From: JAVVHE01 sp032249695
GTDB taxonomy: Bacteria; Pseudomonadota; Alphaproteobacteria; Sphingomonadales; Sphingomonadaceae
DNA: 64,000 nucleotides
Direction of reading: 5' to 3'
Assembly (NCBI GenBank): GCA_032249695.1
Contig: JAVVHE010000015.1
Span: 7,519 to 71,518, forward strand
In this document: in pieces, positions 33,588 through 43,819 of the stretch
Layout: every line of letters begins with the position of its first letter
How positions within the stretch are numbered: position 1 is the first letter of the stretch
Notes under the pieces: generated by a model
What the model was told of the DNA's origin: nothing
Seen by the model: only the letters and a program-made list of their open reading frames with translations
The model's database searches: none
Position numbers and translations under genes: made by a program

Positions 33588-34643
33588 GTGCTCGCCCCGG
33601 GCCTTGCCGCCCGCCACGTCGACTGGCGGGATGCGGCCGATCGCGCGCGCTACGACGCGTTCGTGCGCGATCGGCTGGACGGCACGCCCTTCCACCTGAC
33701 CGCATGGGCGCAAGCGATCGCCGAACTGGGCCACCGTCCGCATTATCTGCTGGCCGAGCGCGGCGGCGCGATCGGGGGGGTGCTGCCCCTGATCGAAACG
33801 CGCTCGCCGCTGTTCGGCCGCACCCTCGTGTCGAACGCCTTCGCGGTCTACGGCGGCCCGCTCGCCGATGACGAATCGACCCATGCGGTGCTCGACGACG
33901 CGGCGTGGGCGCTGGCAGGGCGGTTGGGCGTGCGTGTGGTGGAATACCGCAACCAGGCGCGGCTGCGGCCCGATTGGCCTGTCAAGTCCGACGTGTATGC
34001 GACCTTCAAGCGTCCTATCCACGCGACGTTCGATGAGAACCTGAAAGCCATCCCACGCAAGCAGCGCGCCGATGTGCGCAAGTCGCTCGATCTGCCGCTG
34101 GAAGTCCGCGTCGGCTCGGACGCGCGCGATCTGGCGGATCACTATGCAGTCTATGCCGAATCGGTGCGCAACCTTGGCACGCCGGTCTTCCCGCGCTGCC
34201 TGTTCCGCGCGATACTGGGCGCCTTCGGGCCGGACGCGGACATCCTGACGGTCAGCCACGCAGGCGTGCCGATCGCGTCGGTGTTATCGCTGTATCACAA
34301 CGGTGAAGTGCTGCCCTATTATGGTGGCGGCACGGCGGCTGCGCGCCAGTATAAGGCCAACGACCGCATGTATTTCGAGCTGATTGAGCATGCCCGCCAG
34401 CGCGGCTGCACCTCGTTCGATTTCGGCCGATCGAAGGTGGGTACCGGGCCTTATGCATTCAAGAAGAATTGGGGCTTCGAACCGACGCCGCTTTATTACG
34501 AGTACCGTCTGGGAGAGGGGGCGGAGATGCCCAATCTCAGCCCCAACAACCCCAAGTTCAAGGCGATGATCGCGGTTTGGACGCGGCTGCCCCTGTGGGT
34601 GGCGAACCGGCTCGGCCCGCCGATCGCCAGTGGGCTGGGATGA
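33588..34643 (+). CDS. FemAB-type protein, XrtA/PEP-CTERM system-associated
   Basis: 351 residues. It has the double GNAT-like fold of FemAB peptidyl or aminoacyl transferases. Diagnostic stretches are FHLTAWAQAIAELGHRPHY, IPRKQRADVRKSLDL, YYGGGTAAARQYKANDRMY and the final SFDFGRSKVGTGPYAFKK. FemAB enzymes use aminoacyl-tRNA; the XrtA-linked group may instead attach amino acids to a polymer, which is inference. The start is GTG at 33588-33590, two codons after the previous stop. The gene overlaps the glycosyltransferase by four bases (ATGA). Confidence 0.9.
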   Translation: MLAPGLAARHVDWRDAADRARYDAFVRDRLDGTPFHLTAWAQAIAELGHRPHYLLAERGGAIGGVLPLIETRSPLFGRTLVSNAFAVYGGPLADDESTHAVLDDAAWALAGRLGVRVVEYRNQARLRPDWPVKSDVYATFKRPIHATFDENLKAIPRKQRADVRKSLDLPLEVRVGSDARDLADHYAVYAESVRNLGTPVFPRCLFRAILGAFGPDADILTVSHAGVPIASVLSLYHNGEVLPYYGGGTAAARQYKANDRMYFELIEHARQRGCTSFDFGRSKVGTGPYAFKKNWGFEPTPLYYEYRLGEGAEMPNLSPNNPKFKAMIAVWTRLPLWVANRLGPPIASGLG

Positions 34644-35881
34644 GCGGCATCCTGTTTCTGGCGCACCGGATACCGTATCCGCCCGACAAGGGCGACAAAA
34701 TCCGGTCGTGGCACATGCTCCGGCACCTCGCGGCGCGAGCGCCGGTGCATCTGGGCGCGTTCGTCGACGATCCCGCCGACTTCGCGCACGCGCCCGTGCT
34801 GGAGCGGCTGTGCGCGAGCGTGAAGCTGCTGCCGCTCCGCGCCGCCTCGCGCCCGTGGCGGGGCGCCAGGGCGCTGCTCCACGGCGCGCCGCTCAGCATC
34901 GGCTTTTATGCCGATGCCAAGATGCGTGCGTGGGTCGACCAGACCGTTGCGGAGCAGTCGATCGGCGCAGTGTTCGGCTTTTCGGGGCAGATCGCGCCCT
35001 ATGTTCTGCGCCATGTGGCCGGGCGGCGGAGCGTCATGGATTTCGTCGATCTCGATTCGGCCAAGTGGGCGCAGTACGCCGCCGAGGCGAGCGGCCCGAC
35101 TCGCTGGTTGTTCGCGCGCGAGGCCTCCCGCCTGCTGGCGTTCGAAGCGCAGGCTGCGCGAGCGTTTGATGCAACGTTGTTCGTGAGCGAAGCCGAAGCC
35201 GCGCTGTTCCGCGCCCGCTCGGGCGCGAGCGGCGCGCGGGTGCTGGCGGTGCAGAACGGGGTGGACGCGGGCTATTTCGATCCGGCCGCCCAATTTCCGC
35301 GCGTTCCCGTGGAAGGCGAAATCCGGCAGGCGCCGACTGCCGTATTCACCGGTGCGATGGATTATCGGCCCAATATCGACGCGGTGCTGTGGTTCGCAGC
35401 CGAGGTCTGGCCGTCCGTGCGCACCGTGTTGCCGGACGCTCAGTTCCTGATCGTCGGATCGAAGCCCGAGGCAGCGGTCACCGCGCTCGGCGGGCGCGAT
35501 GGCGTCCGGGTCACCGGCCGTGTGGCGGACGTGCGGCCCTATCTCGCTGCCGCCAGCGTCGCGGTCGCGCCTCTGAGGATCGCGCGTGGCATCCAGAACA
35601 AGGTGCTGGAAGCGATGGCGATGGCGAAGCCCGTCGTCGCCACGCCCGAAGCCTATGAGGGGCTGAGCCTGTCGCCGCCGCACGACATCCTCGTCGAGCG
35701 CGAGCCTGCCGCCTTCGCCGCCGCCGTCATCGCGCTGCTGCGCGAGCCCGAGCGCGGCCGGGCGATCGGTGCGGCGGCGCGCGCCGCGGTACGTGCGGCC
35801 TATGCGTGGGAGCCGCACTTGCGCGTTCTCGATGAACTTCTGCTAGGGACGCCCCCGGGGGCGGAGAGTGTTGCTGCATGA
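34640..35881 (+). CDS. XrtA-associated glycosyltransferase (family 4 type)
   Basis: 413 residues of GT4 type with a GT-B fold. The N-terminal acceptor domain opens LFLAHRIPYPPDKGDKIRS, a signature of the PEP-CTERM-linked transferase subfamily. The donor domain has VFTGAMDYRPNIDAVLWF and the nucleotide-sugar region RIARGIQNKVLEAMAMAK with the E-x7-E-like pattern and VATPEAYEGL. It transfers a sugar to the growing lipid-linked repeat. It shares four bases (ATGA) with both its neighbours, femAB and xrtA, a tight coupling along this part of the operon. Confidence 0.92.
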   Translation: MSGILFLAHRIPYPPDKGDKIRSWHMLRHLAARAPVHLGAFVDDPADFAHAPVLERLCASVKLLPLRAASRPWRGARALLHGAPLSIGFYADAKMRAWVDQTVAEQSIGAVFGFSGQIAPYVLRHVAGRRSVMDFVDLDSAKWAQYAAEASGPTRWLFAREASRLLAFEAQAARAFDATLFVSEAEAALFRARSGASGARVLAVQNGVDAGYFDPAAQFPRVPVEGEIRQAPTAVFTGAMDYRPNIDAVLWFAAEVWPSVRTVLPDAQFLIVGSKPEAAVTALGGRDGVRVTGRVADVRPYLAAASVAVAPLRIARGIQNKVLEAMAMAKPVVATPEAYEGLSLSPPHDILVEREPAAFAAAVIALLREPERGRAIGAAARAAVRAAYAWEPHLRVLDELLLGTPPGAESVAA

Positions 35882-37473
35882 GCAAGTCCGTTGTCCTTGC
35901 CCGCCCCGATCCAGTCGGCGTCGAAGCCATTCCGGCCAACGCCCCCGCGCGCGAGCCCGCGCTCGCCAATGCGTGGCGGCAATATGGCATCGTCTGGGTT
36001 GCGGTTGTCGCTGCGATCCTGGGCGTGCTGCACAAGGACACCGTCCACCTCGTCAGCCGCTGGTGGCGCAGCGAGACCTATGGCCACTGCCTGCTGATCC
36101 TGCCGATTATCGGCTGGCTGATCTGGCAGCGCCGCGCCGGCCTCGCGCGGCTCGCTCCGCGGCCGTGGGCGTGGGGCGCGGCGGGGGTGCTCGCAGCGGG
36201 GATCGTCTGGATGGTCGGCGAGCTCGCGGGCGTCGCGCTGCTGCGCCATGCGGGCGTGGTGCTGTCGATCATCGCGACGGTGCCTACGATCTTCGGCCCG
36301 GCGGTCGCGCGCGGCGTGATGTTTCCGCTCGGCTTCGCGCTGTTCCTGATCCCCGCAGGCGAGCAGCTGGAAAACCCGATGCAGACCGTCACCGCGCACA
36401 TGGCGGTGTGGATGCTGCGCCTGACGGGTGTCCCGACGCATATGGACGGCGTTTTCATCTCGATCCCCAACGGCGACTTCGAGGTTGCCGAGGCATGTTC
36501 GGGCGTGCGCTTCCTGATCGCGATGGTGGCGTTCGGCGCGCTGGTCGCGAACGTCTGCTTCAAGTCTCCCAAGCGCCGCGTGTGGTTCATGGCCGCCTCG
36601 GTCGCGATCCCCGTCGTCGCCAACAGCATCCGCGTATGGGGCACGATCTATGCTGCGTTCCTGACAACCCCCGAAGTCGCGCGCGGGATCGACCATGTCG
36701 TCTATGGCTGGGTGTTCTTCGCGATCGTGATGGTGCTGCTGCTCGCGGTCAGCTGGCGCTTCTTCGATCGGCCGGTCGACGATCCATTCATCGATCCGGC
36801 GGAGCTGCAGCGGCCCGGAACCGCTCCGGGGCCGCGCGGCAAGCTGGCTGCGGTTGCGCTGCTGACGCTTGGCGCGGGTGCACTGGCGCCTGCGTGGGCG
36901 GGGCTGTCGGCGGAGGCTGGCGGCGAGCGGCGCACGGCGGCGCTGCAGGTGACCCCGCCCGCGGGCTGGTCGCCCGCGGCCTATAGCGGCTTTCCGTGGA
37001 AGCCGCGCTATCTCAATCCCAGCGCCGAGCTGTTCCAGACCTACCGCGACGCGGGCGGCGCGAGCGTCGATCTCTACATCGCGGTCTATGATCGGCAGGG
37101 CGAGGGGCGCCAGGTCGTCCGCTACGGGCAGGGCGCCTACGACCCGATCGAGAAGGAGGGCTGGGCGTGGGCTGCGAACGCTCCCGCTCCGCCGGGCGCG
37201 GCGGCGAGCCAGATCAACCGCGGTGCGGCGGTGCGCGATGTGGTGCAGTATTATCTTGTAAACGGGACGCTGGTCGGCTCGCCCTACGCCGCGAAGGTCG
37301 AGGGCCTGAAGGCGCGGCTGGCGGGCGGCGACCCGCGCGCGGCGACGGTCATTGTCTCAGCCGAGCGCACCGATCCACTCACCCCGGCGCGGCCGCAGAT
37401 CGACCGGCTGCTCCACGATCTCGGCCCGATCGACCAGCTGATCGACCGCGCGGTCGTTCCCGCGGCGCAGTAG
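35878..37473 (+). CDS. xrtA: Exosortase A fused to an EpsI-like domain
   Basis: 531 residues. Residues ~30-300 form the multi-pass exosortase domain. The catalytic triad candidates are Cys in VAEACSGVRFLIA, Arg in VANSIRVWGTIY and His in IDHVVYGWVFF, the order expected for the family. Exosortases cleave and possibly anchor proteins with a PEP-CTERM tail. After a short linker, residues ~340-531 are an EpsI-type periplasmic domain (FPWKPRYLNPSAELFQTYR, LYIAVYDRQGEGRQVV, VVQYYLVNGTLVGSPYAAK), a part often encoded separately. It starts with ATGA overlap to the glycosyltransferase. A candidate substrate lies at 7704-8363. Confidence 0.93.
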   Translation: MSKSVVLARPDPVGVEAIPANAPAREPALANAWRQYGIVWVAVVAAILGVLHKDTVHLVSRWWRSETYGHCLLILPIIGWLIWQRRAGLARLAPRPWAWGAAGVLAAGIVWMVGELAGVALLRHAGVVLSIIATVPTIFGPAVARGVMFPLGFALFLIPAGEQLENPMQTVTAHMAVWMLRLTGVPTHMDGVFISIPNGDFEVAEACSGVRFLIAMVAFGALVANVCFKSPKRRVWFMAASVAIPVVANSIRVWGTIYAAFLTTPEVARGIDHVVYGWVFFAIVMVLLLAVSWRFFDRPVDDPFIDPAELQRPGTAPGPRGKLAAVALLTLGAGALAPAWAGLSAEAGGERRTAALQVTPPAGWSPAAYSGFPWKPRYLNPSAELFQTYRDAGGASVDLYIAVYDRQGEGRQVVRYGQGAYDPIEKEGWAWAANAPAPPGAAASQINRGAAVRDVVQYYLVNGTLVGSPYAAKVEGLKARLAGGDPRAATVIVSAERTDPLTPARPQIDRLLHDLGPIDQLIDRAVVPAAQ

Positions 37474-37485
37474 GGGCGGCGGGCC

Positions 37486-39402
37486 ATGTGCGGCATCGCG
37501 GGCTGGTTCGATCTCCGAGAGGACCGGACGGTGCCCGAGCGCACGCTGCGCGCGATGACCGACAGCCTCGCTCACCGCGGGCCCGACGGATCGGACCTCT
37601 ATCGCGTGCCGGGCGTGGGGCTGGGCCACCGGCGGCTGGCAATCATCGACATCGCGGGCAGCCCGCAGCCGATGTTCGCCGCCGACGGCCAGATCGCGAT
37701 CGTCTTCAACGGCGAGATCTATAATTTCGCCGAAGTCCGCGCCGAGCTTGAATCCCACGGCCACGTGTTCCGCACCAGCGGGGACACCGAAGTGATTTTG
37801 GAAGGCTGGCTGCGTTGGGGCGAAGCCGTCGTCGAGCGCCTGCGCGGCATGTTCGCCTTCGCGCTCTACGATGCGCGCGACCGCTCGCTGTGGCTGGTGC
37901 GCGACCGGTTGGGCGTGAAGCCGCTCCATTGGGCCGAACTGCCCGGCGGCACGGTGGTGTTCGGCTCCGAGCTCAAGGCATTGAGCGCGCATCCGGACGT
38001 GCCGCGCACGATCGATCCGACCGCGATCGAGGACTATTTCGCCTACGGCTACGTGCCCGATCCCAAGACGATCCTTGCGGGCGTCCACAAGCTGCCACCC
38101 GCGCACACGCTGCGCCTGCGCCACGGCCAGCCTCCGCCTGCGCCGCGTCGCTATTGGAACGTGGCGTTCGAGCCGACGCTCAAGGGCAGCGCCGACGATC
38201 TCGCAGCCGAACTCGCCGAGCGCGTCCGCGCCGCGGTCGCGTCGCGCATGGTCGCCGACGTGCCGGTCGGAGCCTTTCTCAGCGGCGGGGTCGATTCGTC
38301 CGCCGTCGTCGCGATGATGGCGGGGCTGTCGGCCGAGCCGGTGCGTACCTGCACGATCGGCTTCGACGTCGCCGCGCTGGACGAGACCGGCTACGCCGCT
38401 CAGGTCGCCGAGCGCTATGGCACCGCGCACCGCACGCGCGTCGTCGACCCCAATGACTTCAGCCTGATCGACCGGCTCGCCGGCGCCTATGACGAGCCGT
38501 TTGCCGACGCGTCGGCGCTGCCGACCTACCGCGTGTGCGAACTGGCGCGCGAGCAGGTGAAAGTCGCGCTGTCCGGCGACGGAGCCGACGAGGCGCTCGC
38601 CGGATATCGCCGCTACAAGATGCATGTGTTCGAGGAGCGGGGCCGCTCGGCGTTGCCGCTCGCGGTGCGGCGGCCGGTGTTCCGCACGCTCGGTCGGCTC
38701 TACCCCAAGGCCGACTGGGCGCCGCGCCGCTTCCGCGCCAAGACAACGCTGCTGGCCTTGGCCCGATCAAGCGGCGAGGCCTATTTCAACTCGGTCGCGG
38801 TGACGCCCGACCGGGTGCGGTCGGGCCTGTTCAGCGATAGCTTCCGCCGCGAACTCGGTGGCTATTGGGCGGGATCGCTCTATGCCGACACCATTGCCAA
38901 CGCCCCTGCCGCCGACGCGCTCGGCAGAGCGCAATATGCCGACCTGATGCACTGGCTGCCGGGCGACATCCTGACGAAGACCGACCGCGCCTCGATGGCC
39001 GTCAGCCTCGAAGCGCGCGAACCGCTCTTGGATCACGAGCTGGTGGAGTGGTGCGCCAGGCTGCCGAGTAGCCTTCGCCTGCGCGGCGGCGAGGGCAAGT
39101 GGCTGCTGAAGCGCGCGATGGAGCCCTATGTCCCCCACGACCTGTTGTACCGCCCGAAGATGGGCTTCGTCACTCCGATCAGCGCGTGGTTTCGCGGGCC
39201 CCTTCTGCCGCGCATCCGCCGCGCCGCCGCCAGCTCGGCTGCGGTGACAAGCGGCTGGTTCGCGCCCGGCGTGTTCACGCGCGCGGTCGAGGACCACGCC
39301 GCCGGCCGCGCCGACCACGGCCGCCTGCTGTGGCAGCTGCTGATGTTCGGCGTCTCGCTCAACCAGCTCGGCCTCGCCGAGGCGGTGCGCGAGGCTGCCT
39401 GA
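37486..39402 (+). CDS. XrtA-associated amidotransferase (asparagine synthase-like)
   Basis: 638 residues. Class II glutamine amidotransferase domain starts directly with nucleophile Cys2 in MCGIAGWFDLRED, and contains SLAHRGPDGSDLY and IVFNGEIYNFAEVR. The synthetase domain has the PP-loop LSGGVDSSAVVAMM near residue 265, plus ALSGDGADEALAGYRRYK and DILTKTDRASMAVSLEAR. It makes amide bonds with ammonia from glutamine; the XrtA-linked members are thought to act in polymer modification rather than asparagine synthesis. It is the last gene of the operon; an intrinsic terminator follows eight bases after its stop. Confidence 0.93.
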   Translation: MCGIAGWFDLREDRTVPERTLRAMTDSLAHRGPDGSDLYRVPGVGLGHRRLAIIDIAGSPQPMFAADGQIAIVFNGEIYNFAEVRAELESHGHVFRTSGDTEVILEGWLRWGEAVVERLRGMFAFALYDARDRSLWLVRDRLGVKPLHWAELPGGTVVFGSELKALSAHPDVPRTIDPTAIEDYFAYGYVPDPKTILAGVHKLPPAHTLRLRHGQPPPAPRRYWNVAFEPTLKGSADDLAAELAERVRAAVASRMVADVPVGAFLSGGVDSSAVVAMMAGLSAEPVRTCTIGFDVAALDETGYAAQVAERYGTAHRTRVVDPNDFSLIDRLAGAYDEPFADASALPTYRVCELAREQVKVALSGDGADEALAGYRRYKMHVFEERGRSALPLAVRRPVFRTLGRLYPKADWAPRRFRAKTTLLALARSSGEAYFNSVAVTPDRVRSGLFSDSFRRELGGYWAGSLYADTIANAPAADALGRAQYADLMHWLPGDILTKTDRASMAVSLEAREPLLDHELVEWCARLPSSLRLRGGEGKWLLKRAMEPYVPHDLLYRPKMGFVTPISAWFRGPLLPRIRRAAASSAAVTSGWFAPGVFTRAVEDHAAGRADHGRLLWQLLMFGVSLNQLGLAEAVREAA

Positions 39403-39409
39403 GTCGGTG

Positions 39410-39430
39410 CGAACCAGAACGGTTCGTTTT
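39410..39430 (+). terminator. Intrinsic terminator of the XrtA exopolysaccharide operon
   Basis: CGAACC, loop AGAAC, GGTTCG, then TTTT: a perfect 6-bp stem with a U-run, placed just after the amidotransferase stop at 39400-39402. The fit of position, stem and U-tract is good. Confidence 0.75.
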
Positions 39431-39958
39431 CTGCTTGACTTGTAGGAAAAAGAGGCAGCTTCTTCCGCGCAGGCACGGTGCAGCGCGAGCGGCGCGGTCC
39501 GGGCTTAGTCGGCGGCGCCGCCTGTGCGGCGGGTCGTCCGGCGGCCAGGTGAAGGAGTGAACGGCGCGGCAGCTGGGTGGCACACACCCAAAACGCGAGC
39601 CTGATCAGAGGCGAGCGAACCATTCAGTATCTGATGCTGCCGCCACGGCGCGCCCGGCTTAGCCACCGGGCATGCCCCGTTCCGCCTCTCACCGCCGCCG
39701 CACCCCCCGGCACCGCCGCTCCGGGCCGGGGGCTTTGATTTCCAGTGAACGGCCGCGCGCGGGCACTCGTGCGCGGCCGACGCTCGCATGTGCAGGCGGG
39801 CTCAGCCCGCGCGCGCCGCGGCTTCGATCAGCTCCGCCTGCGACAGGCGGCCGAGCGCCGGACGAGCCGATCGCGGGTTGCGGGTGGCCGCGGCGCAGAG
39901 CGCGGACCAGACGGCGTCGATCGCGCGGCAAACTAGCCGCTGCACGGGCGCGCCGTCG
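39431..39958. other. Intergenic stretch with only a doubtful minus-strand coding remnant
   Basis: About 530 bases between the terminator and the convergent GGDEF gene. A minus-strand frame ending at 39802 reads AIDAVWSALCAAATRNPRS then PALGRLSQAELIEAAARAG, which looks more protein-like than its surroundings and could be the end of a lost gene, but it has no start and no recognised family. The rest is GC-rich without further signals. Confidence 0.35.
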
Positions 39959-40900
39959 TCAGGCGGCGGCGTGGATCGGGGCGCGTTCGCCGAGTTCGAA
40001 GATGCAGATCGATCCCTTGCCGCCGCGCTTGGCCTCGTACATCGCTGCGTCGGCGCGGCGGACGAGGTCGCCCGGCTCCATGTCGCGCCCCGCGGGCACG
40101 ATGATCGCCCCCATCGTCGCGCCGACGTCGCCGCTTTCGGCGAGCGATGCCAGGGCCGACCCGCGGATGCGTTCGATCTCGCGGCGGGCATGGGGACCGC
40201 GGTCGGCCATCAGGATCACGAACTCGTCGCCGCCGGTGCGCGCGAACTGGTCGCCGGACTGCAGCGCCCGCCCCACGCCGCGCGCAAACGCTTCCAGCGC
40301 GGCATCGCCCGCTGCGTGGCCCAGCCGGTCGTTCACGGATTTGAAGTCGTCCATGTCGACATAGATCATCGCCAGCCCCGCCCGCCGCCGCCGCGCGGCG
40401 GTGACGGTCTCCTCCAGCACATCGCGGAAGGCGCGCCCGGTCAGCGCGCCGGTCAGGTGGCAATGGCGGCCGAGGATGCGCTCGCGCTCAAACAGGTCGC
40501 GCATCTCTGAGACGAGCACCGCGACAATGCCGAAGGACCCGAAATGCGTCAGCAGCCCCCACGCGAGCACCGGCAGTTCGGCGGCGCCGGGAGCCGACAT
40601 ATGCGCGGCGAGCGCCCCCCAGAAGCTGCTGCAGATGATGCCGGCGATCAGCGCCGGATCGCGGCCCAGCCGCCACGCGGCGAAGGCAACGGGCAAGTAA
40701 TAGAGAAGCCCCAGGGACCATCGAGCGCCCAGCAGATGATCGATGAACGCAACGACGAGCAGCGCACCGGCAGTGCTCCACACCGCCGTGCGTTCCGGAA
40801 CGCGAGCCGCAGCGTAAAGCGTCCGCGCTACCCAGCTGTCCACAGGTGCCGTGTCGGTCCACGGGGCCCGAGGACGGACATTCATCCATCCCGATTGCAT
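39959..40900 (-). CDS. GGDEF diguanylate cyclase with membrane sensor
   Basis: 313 residues from the ATG at 40898-40900. The N-terminal half has four hydrophobic helices (TAGALLVVAFIDHLL, LGLLYYLPVAFAAWRL, ALIAGIICSSFWGAL and LLTHFGSFGIVAVLV) and a short coiled linker. The GGDEF domain occupies residues ~150-300, with an intact active site RTGGDEFVILM and the expected DMDDFKSVND. It should make cyclic di-GMP, a common activator of polysaccharide synthesis. It converges with the XrtA operon. Other in-frame starts (40885 ATG, 40954 TTG) remain possible. An inhibitory RxxD site is not clear. Confidence 0.88.
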   Translation of the reverse strand: MQSGWMNVRPRAPWTDTAPVDSWVARTLYAAARVPERTAVWSTAGALLVVAFIDHLLGARWSLGLLYYLPVAFAAWRLGRDPALIAGIICSSFWGALAAHMSAPGAAELPVLAWGLLTHFGSFGIVAVLVSEMRDLFERERILGRHCHLTGALTGRAFRDVLEETVTAARRRRAGLAMIYVDMDDFKSVNDRLGHAAGDAALEAFARGVGRALQSGDQFARTGGDEFVILMADRGPHARREIERIRGSALASLAESGDVGATMGAIIVPAGRDMEPGDLVRRADAAMYEAKRGGKGSICIFELGERAPIHAAA

Positions 40901-41015
40901 AACGTCCCGAATACCCCTCGATGGGACAAAGATGCCGACAGCCGCCCCGTTCAATGGCCGTCGGCTGGTCCCATAGCAGCATCAGCGCCGCGTGTCTCGA
41001 ACGATCTGCGCTGCG

Positions 41016-43664
<2,649 letters not shown>

Positions 43665-43819
43665 TCGGTCTCCACTCTGCTACGAATGATCGTCACTGCG
43701 GATGGGATCGGGGCTCCCGCTGCATGCCCGGATTACGGCGCGTGCGCGGCCAGCTCGGCTGGCCGACGCGGGACGCTCGATCGCGTTCAGCACGACGTTT
43801 GTGGGGGCGAAAGGGTTGC

